From IMG/VR virus record IMGVR_UViG_3300031787_000802, positions 1 to 24,517 of that record: DNA of 24,517 bases; one strand, 5' to 3'. This document shows, piece by piece, positions 1-9,800 of the stretch. Within the stretch, counting starts at the first letter, position 1; every line of letters begins with the position of its first letter. Under the pieces are notes generated by a model. The model saw nothing but the letters and a program-made list of their open reading frames with translations. It was not told where the DNA came from and did no database searches. Origin of the DNA: a virus. The translations under genes were made by a program, and so were the position numbers.

Positions 1-1027
1 CTGCCGGAGTAGCCCCGAGTCCCATACCGGAAACGCCCGTGTGGTTCGTGGAGAAGTCGGGCGTCAGGTTCGTCGTGACTGGCGTGTACTGGCCCGACAT
101 CGTGGCGTGCCTGGACGCATTGACGAGCTGCAGCACCTCGCGCCGCCAGCCATTGCCATCGACTGGCCCTGATGCGCGCCCGAGCGTGATGGAGTCACCC
201 ATCGCCTCAATGCTGCCTAGTCCCGACGCGGCGCGGCTGTACGTCTTGAGCGTGGGCGAGCCCGTCGCCGTATACGTGCCGCCGCCCGTCCTCGGCGGAA
301 TCGTCGTGCCGTTGAAGTCGGCCGCCACCAGCACGTTCGTCTCGCCGCCGGCGGGGCAGACGGTGCCAACGGGCGATGCCGACCATGACGCAATCTGAGC
401 GTCAGTCAGCGCGGCTGTGGTCGCGCGAATCTCAACCAGCGCAAAGTTGCCGTATCCCAGCGTCGCCGACGACACGCGGCGATTGATCGCCAGAGCGTTC
501 GTGCTGCCGAGCGACGTCGCGGCAGTCGTGCCCTGTCGGCCCACCTGTCGGCCATCTCGCCAATGCTGAATGCTGGAACCGCTGACGAGGCGCACGACGT
601 CAGTCCGCATCAAGCCGAGGCGGCCTGCCTGCGTGATGTCGCAGCCGTTGCCGATGCCAGCGCCCGGCGCGCTCGCATACGCGCCATTGAACGCGGTTTC
701 GGGCGCGTAGGTGAATCCCGTGTTGGCGTAGGTGATCAGGTTGAAGTTGGCGGCGAAGTCGCCGACCATGGCGATTGACAGCGTGCTATTCGCCGGCCGA
801 GTCAGCGGCACCCAGCGCACCAGCACCGACAGAATGGCGCTGTTCCACGAGCCCGCACCACCGAGGATGGATTGCGAGCCCGAGGTGAACTCGAGTCCCT
901 GCACGCTCGCGGGAGCTCCGCCAAAGTCAGCGACGCCGAAGTCGGGGAAGTTCCGCGCGGTGGTCGGGATGACGGCGTGGGCCAGCGCTCCCGGCGCGAT
1001 GGGCCCTTTGAGGATCGGCAGGCCCAC
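1..1027 (-). CDS. Tail protein with lectin-like domain and SGNH hydrolase domain (partial, 3' end outside window)
   Basis: An open frame of 342 codons reads from a GTG at 1027 to the window edge without a stop. GTG is chosen because GAGG lies 5 bases upstream and no better start is in frame; the preceding gene stops 7 bases before it. Residues about 40-215 are beta-rich and resemble a LamG/concanavalin-like jelly roll (GLEFTSGS, HWRDGRQVG, LVEIRATTAALTDAQIASW). Residues 273-283 read SIEAMGDSITL, the block I GDS motif of SGNH/GDSL esterases with the nucleophile Ser279. The blocks carrying the catalytic Asp and His would lie beyond the window. As the last gene of the tail module it is likely a receptor-binding protein or spike that binds a surface glycan and removes acyl groups. 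Binding and enzyme assignments are by family resemblance; the order of domains is read directly. Codon use is less GC-biased than in the head genes. Confidence 0.8.
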   Translation of the reverse strand, partial: MGLPILKGPIAPGALAHAVIPTTARNFPDFGVADFGGAPASVQGLEFTSGSQSILGGAGSWNSAILSVLVRWVPLTRPANSTLSIAMVGDFAANFNLITYANTGFTYAPETAFNGAYASAPGAGIGNGCDITQAGRLGLMRTDVVRLVSGSSIQHWRDGRQVGRQGTTAATSLGSTNALAINRRVSSATLGYGNFALVEIRATTAALTDAQIASWSASPVGTVCPAGGETNVLVAADFNGTTIPPRTGGGTYTATGSPTLKTYSRAASGLGSIEAMGDSITLGRASGPVDGNGWRREVLQLVNASRHATMSGQYTPVTTNLTPDFSTNHTGVSGMGLGATPA

Positions 1028-1034
1028 GGCTGCC

Positions 1035-1538
1035 TCAGACGTAGAACCGGCAGCGGATCCAGGCCGTCCCGGCGTTCGCCGAAACTTCCTTGATCTGGAA
1101 GCCGAGCCACGTTCCGTCTTCGACGTTGATCGAGAACCGGATTCTGACCTTGTCGCTCGCGCCCGTGGTCGTCGGGGTGCGCAGCGCCATCTGGCTGTGC
1201 ACGACCTGCCCGAAGTTGGGCGTCGTCGTCCAGTCCACCCCCGTCGCGATGGCGACTCCTGCGCCAGGAGTCACGGTCCCGTCCCAGACTCCGGGGACCG
1301 TCCAGACGTCGTCGGTCAGGACCGGGGTCTTGATCTGGTCGGTGATCATCGGGACGAGCTCGATGATGCCGCCGGGGGTGGCGTTGGCGTTGTATGAGAC
1401 CGCGATGGCGAGGCGGCGGCACCCGTCGGGGATGCGGTACGGGCCGAGCAGCGCCGAGGTGACGCTGACAGCCGCGAACGAGGTCTCGCTGCCGACGATG
1501 TTGAACGCGGTTCCGCGCTCTGCCTGATAGCCCATCAT
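1035..1538 (-). CDS. Beta-rich phage structural protein, function unknown
   Basis: 167 residues. The start overlaps the stop of the preceding gene (ATGA); a second ATG lies immediately after the first at 1535, so either could be used. The protein has no signal peptide or membrane segment. It is rich in short beta-type stretches and Thr/Val (ALLGPYRIPDGCRRLAIAVS, GTWLGFQIKEVSANAGTAW), which resembles a small jelly-roll virion protein such as a head or tail decoration or fibre-associated protein. It lies between the largest ejection-like protein and the SGNH tail protein, so a tail role is more likely than a head role. I do not recognise a named family. The gene ends 7 bases before the GTG of the next gene. 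Confidence 0.75.
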   Translation of the reverse strand: MMGYQAERGTAFNIVGSETSFAAVSVTSALLGPYRIPDGCRRLAIAVSYNANATPGGIIELVPMITDQIKTPVLTDDVWTVPGVWDGTVTPGAGVAIATGVDWTTTPNFGQVVHSQMALRTPTTTGASDKVRIRFSINVEDGTWLGFQIKEVSANAGTAWIRCRFYV

Positions 1539-4270
1539 GCCCTCCGGGCGGAGAGTGAGTCCATGCCAGAGAAGCTCGCTCCGGCCACGTTCGGCGCAGG
1601 AGACGTCCCGCGTCGAGGGGGTGCTGGCGCTGTCTGGGCCGCGTAGAGGGACTGATTGAGCGCGAGGGCCGCAGGCGTCAGCGCCGGGTCCGTCGGAGCC
1701 GAGAATAGCACGCCGAGGGTGACGCGCCGGTCATACGGAATGCTACTCCCGCTGGCCGCGAGTTCGCGGACCACCGCATTCCGGATCTCCTCATAAAGCC
1801 GCGGGTGCACGTTGCGGACGGCCTCGACAGCCTCGGGAGTCAAGTCGCCGTCGCGCAGGTCCGCGAGGACAGTCAGCGGGTCGTCGACCGCGCGAGCGAT
1901 GCGGAGGAAGCGGGCCATTTCCTCCGCGCTCGGGGCGGCATCGCTCGCGGGGCGGATCTGGCCGTCGATGGTGCGCGGGCGAGGCCGCGCCCGGTCGAGG
2001 TAGGCGCGGGCGCGGGTCGCCGTCGCGAGGATCTCCGCCCGGACCGCAGGAGCGGCCTCGAGCCCGTCGACGCGGGCGGCGAGTCGCTCTGCCATCACGC
2101 GCGGGTCGCGCTCGCTCTCGAGCTGCCGGACGCGGGCCTGAAAGTTGGTGGCGCCCATCGTCGCGGCGAGGCGGGCTCGGCGCGCGGCCTCGCGCGCGGC
2201 GCGCCCAGCGGTCGGCACGGCCGACCGGACGAATGAGCGGACCGAGGAGACAATCTCGCCGCCTGTGCCGGCGGCGAGGCGCTCGATGGTCCCGAGGGCG
2301 CGGACGGCCACGCCAGGCGAAGCGACGGCCGTCGCGATGGCTGCGCCCACCGGCCCCGCGGCGAAGGTGCCCAGCGCTCCCGCGGTGACGGTGCGGGCCA
2401 CGCTTTCGTTCGCCTCCATCACCCGCCGGAACTGGTTGAGATCGGTCGCATCACGACGGACCGACCCGAATGTCCCGATCGCGCCATCGGCGGCGGTGAG
2501 ACCAGCCGCGACGTCTGCCCGGATGTTTGCCGGGAGGTCGAGGTTGTCGTGCATCACGCGGAGCAGGTTTCGCGTGCTGTCGAGCGTCTCCTCGAACGTG
2601 CTTTCTGCCGTCTCGTTCGCGACGGTGCCTGCCTGCCGGAGGAAGCTGTTGATCACCCGCGTGTCGCTGGTCGACAAGGCCCGGAACGGGTCGACGTCAT
2701 CGCGGAGACCATCCCCACCGAGGAACCGGCGGACGAACGCCCGCCGCGTGCCGAGCTCGCGTGTGTAGGCGGCATTGACCGCGGCCTGCAGTTCCGCTGC
2801 CTCACCCCAGAGGTCCGTCCGCTCGAGCGTCTGCCGGAGCCCCTCATAGAGCTCGTCGAGTGGCTGCGCTGCCGCGCTGCCGACGATATTGCGGTTCGTG
2901 CGGAGCCGGCCGGTCTCGCGCTTGAGCTCGTCGAGGGCCGAGAAAATGTCGGCGGCGACCTCGGGCGAGTCCCCGGTCGAGAGCGCTCGAGCAATCGACG
3001 ACTCTCGCGCCTCGAGGACCTGGTCGAGGCGTCGCATGAGTCCCGGGGTGCCGGGGGCGTAGTCCCCAGGCAGGTCGAACACGCGGCGAGTGAGCTCGCG
3101 CGCCCGCCCGATCGCGTCCATGCCCGCGGCCGACTGGTCGAGGAGGCGCCCGGTGGAGACGCGCGAGACGACCTGCTCTCGCTTGAGGCCGCGCGACCAG
3201 AAGTCCGAGGCGTGAGCGCGCGCGCGCTCGACCGCGTCGAGGGAGCGAGACACTTCGCGCGTCCCCTCGTCGAAGACGTCGTCGCCCCGTGCCCCGAGCT
3301 CGCGCAGCCGGCGCCCGTCGGCCGTGAGCGAGAGCGCTCGCTCGATCTCGCCAGCATCAGCGCCGGTGACGCGGCTCGAGACGTCCGCCCAGACGCGCGC
3401 AACAGTCGGCGAGAGGTCCGTGCCGACCGACCGACGCCAGGAGTCGCGGAGGAGGTCGGCGGCGCCTCCTGCCGCCCTCCGGGCAGCCCGCACGCCCTCC
3501 CCGATGACAGCGCCGCCAGCGCCCAACACGCCACCAGTGCCGGCGCCGAGGAGGGCGCCCGAGCCAAGACGCGCCAGGACGGCTTCTGCCGTCAGTCCGG
3601 GGTCGCCGAGCGACTCCTCCGAGATCATGCGCCCGGCCTCGCCCAGGGCGCCCTCGACCGCGCCCTCGGTCGCGAGCCGAGCGACCGTCCCGCCGGCCCG
3701 ACGCAGCGCCGACGTACCGGCCCCGCGCGCGAGCCTGCCGGCCGCCGCTCCTGCGGCCTCCGCGGCGGTGGCGACGGCTCGAGCAGGCGCGGTCACCGCC
3801 CGCGCCCCGCGCGCCAGCAACCCCGCTCCCTCGGCGGCCCCTCCAAGGCCGCCAGTCGCCAGGACGGGGGCCACGCTGCCCACCACCTCGCCGAGGATCG
3901 TCGCCTCGGGGTTGTACTCGCGCAGCCCGGCAAGCTCGTCGCCGAACCCGAGGGCCGAGCCGGCCGCGTCGGACAGGCCGAGGGTCGCCCCAGACGCGGC
4001 GCCAGCGAGGCCGGCGGCCACCGCTCGATCCCCGAACTCGCGCCGACGAACGCGTTCGGCACGAGCCTCGGGAGAGTCGGCCTCGAACAGCGACCGGCCC
4101 CGCGCATCGGTCCGCGACAGCAGCGCAGCAGCCTCCTCGGGGGTGTCGACCTCGAAGACCTCGCCGCGCCGCGAGACAACGCGGCGAGCGAAGTCCGGCT
4201 CGCCGGTCGGCGTCGCGGGAGCCGGCGAGGGTGTTGCTCCCGCGAGCTCGGGGACGATGGGCTCGGGCAT
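1535..4270 (-). CDS. Large Ala/Arg-rich internal virion (ejection-type) protein
   Basis: 911 residues. The start shares one base with the stop of the preceding gene (TGATG). The N-terminal 75 residues are charged and proline-rich. Four Gly/Ala hydrophobic stretches follow, at about 83-108, 124-150, 234-260 (LLGAGTGGVLGAGGAVIG) and 626-658 (GALGTFAAGPVGAAIATAVA). Long charged helical regions lie between them (about 270-620 and 660-860), and the tail is Pro/Ala-rich. Large helical proteins with membrane-active Gly/Ala segments, last in a series of three after the nozzle gene, fit the place of T7 gp16-like ejection proteins that leave the head with the DNA and cross the envelope. I see no lysozyme or transglycosylase motif, unlike T7 gp16. 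The role is inferred from position and composition. Confidence 0.7.
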   Translation of the reverse strand: MPEPIVPELAGATPSPAPATPTGEPDFARRVVSRRGEVFEVDTPEEAAALLSRTDARGRSLFEADSPEARAERVRRREFGDRAVAAGLAGAASGATLGLSDAAGSALGFGDELAGLREYNPEATILGEVVGSVAPVLATGGLGGAAEGAGLLARGARAVTAPARAVATAAEAAGAAAGRLARGAGTSALRRAGGTVARLATEGAVEGALGEAGRMISEESLGDPGLTAEAVLARLGSGALLGAGTGGVLGAGGAVIGEGVRAARRAAGGAADLLRDSWRRSVGTDLSPTVARVWADVSSRVTGADAGEIERALSLTADGRRLRELGARGDDVFDEGTREVSRSLDAVERARAHASDFWSRGLKREQVVSRVSTGRLLDQSAAGMDAIGRARELTRRVFDLPGDYAPGTPGLMRRLDQVLEARESSIARALSTGDSPEVAADIFSALDELKRETGRLRTNRNIVGSAAAQPLDELYEGLRQTLERTDLWGEAAELQAAVNAAYTRELGTRRAFVRRFLGGDGLRDDVDPFRALSTSDTRVINSFLRQAGTVANETAESTFEETLDSTRNLLRVMHDNLDLPANIRADVAAGLTAADGAIGTFGSVRRDATDLNQFRRVMEANESVARTVTAGALGTFAAGPVGAAIATAVASPGVAVRALGTIERLAAGTGGEIVSSVRSFVRSAVPTAGRAAREAARRARLAATMGATNFQARVRQLESERDPRVMAERLAARVDGLEAAPAVRAEILATATRARAYLDRARPRPRTIDGQIRPASDAAPSAEEMARFLRIARAVDDPLTVLADLRDGDLTPEAVEAVRNVHPRLYEEIRNAVVRELAASGSSIPYDRRVTLGVLFSAPTDPALTPAALALNQSLYAAQTAPAPPRRGTSPAPNVAGASFSGMDSLSARRA

Positions 4271-6195
4271 CAGTCCACCACCCGGCGAGCGGAGGTGCCC
4301 GCGATGGCAGCCGCCTCCACCTCAGCAGCCGGCCTGCCTTCGCGGACACGCGACGTCCGCGACTCGATCTCGGACCGCACCCGCTCGATGCCGCGACGCA
4401 GCGCCTCGTCGGTGCCGGCGCCGGTAAGAATGCGGGTGAACCGCTCTTCCTCGGTTGCGGAGATCGCGGCGCCGGACCGCAGGCGCCCAAGGAGGTCCGT
4501 CGCATTCAGCAGCGCTTCGCGCATCTGTCGGCCCTCGTCGGACAGGAGGAAGTCGGGCAGCATGCCAGTCATGCCCACACCCGGGGCATCTTCGCCGCTG
4601 GCCCTGGACGGGATGAGCCCCTCGATCTCGTCGAGAGTCGAACTCAACGCCGCCAGAGCTCCGGCCGAGTCCGCGGTGCTCGCCTCGGCGAAGCGCCCAG
4701 CCCCGCCGACCAACGCCGGATCGATGCCGACCGACGCGGCCGCCGCCGAGGGAGCGACGCCGGTGTCGATGAGTCGGTTCGCGGCGTTCAGCCGGGCCTC
4801 GGTAGGCTCGTCGTATCGAGGCCCACCTGCGCCACCCATCGCGCGCCGTTCTGCGCGCTGGGCCGCGGCCTCGCGCTCGCGAGCTCGCGCCTCGAGCAGG
4901 CGCATCCGGAGCTGCCACTCGGTCTCGCTGCGGTCGGCCTCCGCGCGCGACGCTGCCGCTGCGTCGCGGAGCTGGGCGGCGAGCGCTTCGGCGTTGACCC
5001 GAGCCTCCTCGCTCCCAAGGCTAGCCTCGCGCTCGGCGACTTGAGCCGCCACGTTCTCGAGCGCCAGGGCGCGCGCCGCGTCCATGGCGGCGTTGCGGTC
5101 GGCGTACTCCTGCCGCGTCATGTCGTAGAGCGTTCCCTCGGCCTCGGCCCGCCGGAACGCTGAGTCGATGCGCTGCTGCTGCGCGGCCAGGTCGCGCTCG
5201 ATCTCATCGTTGATCATCGAGTAGACGACATTCGGGCCGCCGCTGACCGCGGAGCTCAAGCCGCCCAGGCCGATCGCGATGGCGCTCGCGATGGTTCCTC
5301 CGACGCCCCGCGAATGGTAGAAACCGTCGGGGTCGATGGAGAGGGCGGCTGCCCTGTCCGCCGCCCGTCGATAGGAGTCGCGGGCCGCATTCGTCGCCCC
5401 GCGCCGCTCATTTTCGACCTGCTGCCGTGCGCCGATCTCAGCCTCGACGCGGTCGCGCTCCTCGGCCGCAGCGATAGCGGCGAGCTCGGCCCGGCGCTGC
5501 TCGATGCGGCGCTGCTCGTCGGCCAGCCGCAGGTCCCGGTCCAGCGGCGACTCCGTGCGGCTGTCGTACTCGCCGAACAGGCTCGGCGCGTCTCGGGGGC
5601 GGTTGGTGAGCGCGTCGATCAGCGTCGCGTTGAGATCCTCCTCCGTCGGCGGCGCCGGAGGCGTGGCGGGACCACGCCCGCGGGCCGCTACGCCCCCTCG
5701 GCGGGCCGCAGCGGGGCTCGGCGCCGTGCCAGCCGCCGCGGGCTCCTCGGCGGGCGTGACGAGCGACGTCCGCGGCCGGGCAGCCGCGGCGAAGGCAGGG
5801 ACAGGAGTGCCCGGGAGGTCCACGGTGCCGCCCGACCCGAGCGCAGGCATGGCCGCGGCAGCCCGCCACAAGGCGGCCTCGGCAGGAGTCATGGGCTCCG
5901 GGGACTCAGCAGCGGCGGGCGCTGCGTCGGGCCTGTAGCCGGGCAGGGACAGCGCGCCGGTCGGGCCGCTGCGCGCCTCGAGCTCGCGGGCGAATGCCGC
6001 GGCGGCGTCCTCGGCGGGAGCGGACGGCAGCGCCGCCGGCTCCGCGGGGGCAGGCGTCACCAGCGGCACGCGAGCGCGAGCCGGGCCTGCGTAGGACGGC
6101 GCGACGGGCGCCCCCGGCAGGCTGATCGGGCCGGGCGCACCCAGCGCTGGCACTCCGCTCAGAGCGCGGGCGAGGTCGTCTGCCGGGTCGCTCAC
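4270..6195 (-). CDS. Coiled-coil internal virion-type protein with duplicated Pro-rich N-terminus
   Basis: 641 residues, with a GTG start in a GTGA overlap with the preceding stop. Residues 14-55 and 115-155 are diverged copies of the same Pro/Ala-rich segment (PALGAPGPISLPGAPV against PALGSGGTVDLPGTPV, each ending LVTP.E). A shorter third copy lies at 78-91. Residues about 216-290 and 328-460 are strongly charged heptad-like helices. Between them lies a glycine-rich hydrophobic segment (about 296-325, GVGGTIASAIAIGLGGLSSA) followed by GGPNVV and an IERDLAAQQ helix. I recall this combination from uncharacterised phage structural proteins, but no function is established. Its place between two other Gly/Ala-rich proteins suggests an internal core or ejection protein (T7 gp15-like position). 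Confidence 0.7.
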   Translation of the reverse strand: MSDPADDLARALSGVPALGAPGPISLPGAPVAPSYAGPARARVPLVTPAPAEPAALPSAPAEDAAAAFARELEARSGPTGALSLPGYRPDAAPAAAESPEPMTPAEAALWRAAAAMPALGSGGTVDLPGTPVPAFAAAARPRTSLVTPAEEPAAAGTAPSPAAARRGGVAARGRGPATPPAPPTEEDLNATLIDALTNRPRDAPSLFGEYDSRTESPLDRDLRLADEQRRIEQRRAELAAIAAAEERDRVEAEIGARQQVENERRGATNAARDSYRRAADRAAALSIDPDGFYHSRGVGGTIASAIAIGLGGLSSAVSGGPNVVYSMINDEIERDLAAQQQRIDSAFRRAEAEGTLYDMTRQEYADRNAAMDAARALALENVAAQVAEREASLGSEEARVNAEALAAQLRDAAAASRAEADRSETEWQLRMRLLEARAREREAAAQRAERRAMGGAGGPRYDEPTEARLNAANRLIDTGVAPSAAAASVGIDPALVGGAGRFAEASTADSAGALAALSSTLDEIEGLIPSRASGEDAPGVGMTGMLPDFLLSDEGRQMREALLNATDLLGRLRSGAAISATEEERFTRILTGAGTDEALRRGIERVRSEIESRTSRVREGRPAAEVEAAAIAGTSARRVVD

Positions 6196-6839
6196 CGGAA
6201 GAACCCCCCGGCCGCGTTCAGCGCGAGACCGGCGAACGGATTCGCCATGCCCGCGAACGGGGCAGCGGTTCGGAGAACGCCGCCCAGCCCAGCCGCCTCT
6301 CGCCGCCGCCGCTCCTCCTCGGCCTCTTCCTCGGGAAGCGTCGAGGAGCCCAGCGCGAATGGCCCGGTGGACGCGGGCGTGGCCGCTGTCGCCGTCGGCG
6401 TTGGGGTGCTGGCTGGCGCTCGGGCGGGCCTCGAGGTCCCGGTGGGCGTCGAGGCGGGCGCTCCGCCTCCACCGAGACCGCCGATCAGCGGCACCAGCAC
6501 CTGGCCCGCGACTCCGGTCAGGCCGCCGAACAAGTTGTTCGCGAAGTCGGCCTGCCGCTCTCGCTCAAGGCGCTGCTCCTCGGCGAGGCGCGCCCTGGTC
6601 TCCTCCATCGCGGCGGCCTGCGACACGCGCATGTCAGCGACGGCCGGAGCGAGCGCCTGCATGGCTGCGCGCGAGCCGGCCGCGCCAGAGCCGACGCCTG
6701 CAGTCGACCGCGCGAGACCGAGCGCATCCCTGCGCGTGTTGCGGATCGCGTTCTCGTATCCGGCAGCGGTGGTGCCGAGCCGACGCCGAGACTCGGCGGT
6801 CCAGTCTGTCGTCGGGGGGCCAAAGATGGAGAAGGGCAT
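6192..6839 (-). CDS. Small internal virion-type protein (T7 gp14-like position)
   Basis: 215 residues, starting at an ATG 3 bases after the stop of the nozzle-type gene. The N-terminus (MPFSIFGPPTTDW) is followed by a charged helical region to about residue 100. A hydrophobic segment follows at about 103-126 (LFGGLTGVAGQVLVPLIG), then a Gly/Ala/Pro/Thr-rich linker and a short C-terminal hydrophobic end (NPFAGLALNAAGGFF). A small helical protein with one long Gly-rich hydrophobic stretch, directly after the nozzle gene and before two larger helical proteins, matches the position and style of short-tailed phage internal core proteins that enter the outer membrane during DNA ejection. This is an inference from context; no named domain is visible. 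Confidence 0.68.
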   Translation of the reverse strand: MPFSIFGPPTTDWTAESRRRLGTTAAGYENAIRNTRRDALGLARSTAGVGSGAAGSRAAMQALAPAVADMRVSQAAAMEETRARLAEEQRLERERQADFANNLFGGLTGVAGQVLVPLIGGLGGGGAPASTPTGTSRPARAPASTPTPTATAATPASTGPFALGSSTLPEEEAEEERRRREAAGLGGVLRTAAPFAGMANPFAGLALNAAGGFFR

Positions 6840-6842
6840 GGG

Positions 6843-9800
6843 TCACTTCCTCGCTGCTGCGGTCATGTTGCGGCGGTAACTGCCGCGCTTGACTCCCGCC
6901 TCGAGCGTCAAGCCGACGAGCTCGAAGCCGCGTCCCGGGGAGTTCACTGCGTCCTCGGTGATGCGAAAGCGGATCGCCTCGCATTTCTGGACTGGCAGGT
7001 GAACCGAGACCTGGACGCGAGACCCGGACCCGGAAACCGCGAGTGAGGATAGCGCAGCAGACCCGAACACGCGAGAGAAGGAGCCGGTCCAGCTTTCGTT
7101 GTAGTCCGTCTGGCCCTCGATCGTGATGCCGCCGGAGTACCACTTGAACAGGAAGGTCGCAGTCCAGAGCCGCTGAAATCCCTGCAGGCCCGCCAGCTTG
7201 AGCCAGCTTGTCACCACCTGAGTCTGGTGGGACGAGAATGTCGTCACCGCATCGTGCGCCCATCCGTTCTGGTCTGCCGAGACGACGGTCGTGTTGGTCA
7301 GACTCGCGAATCGGCCCCTCCGCAGGCAGCTCGAGAACCGAGCGCGGAGCGTCTGCACGTGCCACCGGTTCAGATCGTAACTCCACACCAGTACGTTCGT
7401 GCTTGGCATCACCCAGCGGACTTCCTTTTCCGCCGGCACGAGTGTCGCGGACTCGAATGTCACGCCCGCAGTGGTGTCCTTAGCTGGGAACCCGACGAAC
7501 GTCACCGCGAGTCCGCGGTCGATCTGGTGGATGCCGCCGCGCGCGTTGTTGCTGTCCGAACTGGCCTGAAAGACGATCCCGAAGGGGCCCTCGACGACGC
7601 TGCGAGGGTTGCTGCACCCGACGTCGCCCGACACGAGCCGCGCCGTCTGCAGGGTCGCGCGCTGGCCGGTGTTCGTCCCGGGGTCACCGAAGAGGACGAA
7701 GATCGCTCGCTCTTTGAAGACCACGATCTTGTCGTCGAGCGCTGCGATCGCGGTGCACTCGCCTCCCTCGGCCGGAATGCGCGTCACGAGATCGGGCGTG
7801 AACTCCGGAGCGAACCCCTCGACGAGCAGCTTGCTCGGCCACACCTCGAGGCGCCCCTTCTCTGCCGAGAGCCCCCAGACGCGCTCCTGCGTCGAGCAGA
7901 GGTCGATCATCGGCGGAGGCGGAATGTGGACATACTCGCTCGGCGAGGTGTCCTGCCAACACTGCAAGTAGGTGCTCGGAATGTTGTTCACGATCGGGAG
8001 CTCGTGCGGCGCCCCAGTCGCCGGGAGGAGCCCCACCGGCAGCACGGGGACGACGTAGTCGCACCCGGCAAGCGTCGGATGCACTTTCGGAGTCGCCTCC
8101 GCCACGAGGTAGCGGGTACCTCCGGCCGACGCACCGTCGCCGCCGGACTGGTAGACCTCGATCTGGTACTGCTGCGGGGACGTCCCCTGGGTGAGCGCCA
8201 GGGGCCAGGGCCGCGGGATGATCCACCGCCGTGCGTACCAACGGCCGCCGGAGAAGCTAACCCAGCTGGTGATCTGCTCGTTCGCCACGAACGACCGGTG
8301 CACGTTGCCGGCGGCGTCGCGCCACTTGAGCGCGAAGGAACACGGCATCGAGCCCCCACCGACGCCGAACGGGCGCGGATCGACGTTCCCGTAATCGTAG
8401 GCCGTGTCGACGGTGCTTGCGTCGACGTAGACCGGCGGCGGCGGCGTGAGCTCAGTCCCGACCACGCCATCGACCACGTTGACGATACCCCCCGACGAGA
8501 GCCGCACGCCCTGGGCCGACACCGTGCGCAGCGACGGGGACCCTACGGTGTCCAGTCGCAGGAGGTCGACGTGGCGCTTGTAGATGGGGATCGACGCCTG
8601 GGTGTAGACCACGAACGGCATCACGAACCGGCCAGCGCTGACCGCGCGCATGCTCGGCAGGTGGTTGCGGAAGATGCCCGAAGATGGCTGAGTCGTGCCG
8701 AAATTGGCCTGGTACAGGTCCGCCGTGTCGATGCCATAGGAGCACACCGGCGCCAGACGCAGGAATGCGCTGCCGGCGGCGTCGGTGTAGACGGGGCGCC
8801 CAACGTATCCCGAGAAGAACTGCGTCAGCGACGGCGATGCGAGGTCGCTGCCCGCGAAGTTGCTCTGCCTGTTGATGAGCGGGAACAGGGGGGAGGCCGT
8901 GGAGTTGTCCCAGCACGCGCGCCCGCCCAGGCGCACGCCGCCGAGCGTGGTCTGGGAAATCCCCGCCCAGGTGTTCGAGAAGAACACCACGTCGAGCCCA
9001 AAGTTGCCGATCCCTCCTGCGTCAGGGACTGAGCATCCATCGCCCGACCACGCGACGAGGAAGCGCCCCGTGCTGTCTGCCTGCACCACGGTCGCGACGT
9101 GCACTGCAGTCGTGGCAGAGGGCGTCAAGAACGGTCCAGCCGTCGTGCCAGCCGCGCTCAGGTCCTGGATGATGCGCGACACCGTTCCGTCGCGGTGCGC
9201 GATGACGACGTGACCGTTCGCGAGCCCCGCTCCGACTGGTCCGGCCTTGCTGATCGTAGCGTTCGCGGAAGCTGTGAAGTCGTCCTTCCGACGGTAGACG
9301 TACGTCAGCGAGTTGTGCCCGTTCACGATCCAGTACGCAGCCGACGCTCCTGTGCCGTCGGCAAAGAACTCGAGCGTCGTGGTCGACACTTGGTTCGCGA
9401 ACGTGTGAATGCTCGTCGCCGAGGGCATCGTGTAGCTCGACGTGACCACGACGCTCGTGCCGAAGACCGCGCTCTGCGTGCTGTTGGTCCCCACGATGGC
9501 GAACCGGTTGCCCGCGACCGCGCACTTCGGGAAGCGAGTCAGTCCGCCGGTAACTTCGACGGGCGGACGCAGGGGCACCGCTGGCCTTCCGTCGGAGGGG
9601 AGCTCCCACCACGCGTAGTAGACCTTGTCCTCCTCGAGGTCGTGCCAGACACAGAGGGCGATGGTCTTGCCCGAAATGGTCGCGACGGCCATGTCGGCAT
9701 GGCGCAGGCTGTTGTTGCCGCGTACCAGCGGGTCGGTCCGGACTTGGCTCGGACGCGGTCCGATGCGTCCGAGCGGCGACCAGGTGTTGTAGACCTCGTC

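Noticed and set aside
1535-4270. Lytic transglycosylase domain in the largest ejection-type protein
   Set aside because: Looked for the Glu-Ser and GLMQ-type motifs of the lysozyme-like fold and saw none.
2549-5044. Very long plus-strand open frame (831 codons) and several other long plus-strand frames across the tail genes
   Set aside because: They lie antisense to genes with clear domain patterns, have Arg/Ala/Gly/His-heavy products without motifs, and are expected where GC-rich codons leave few stops on the other strand.
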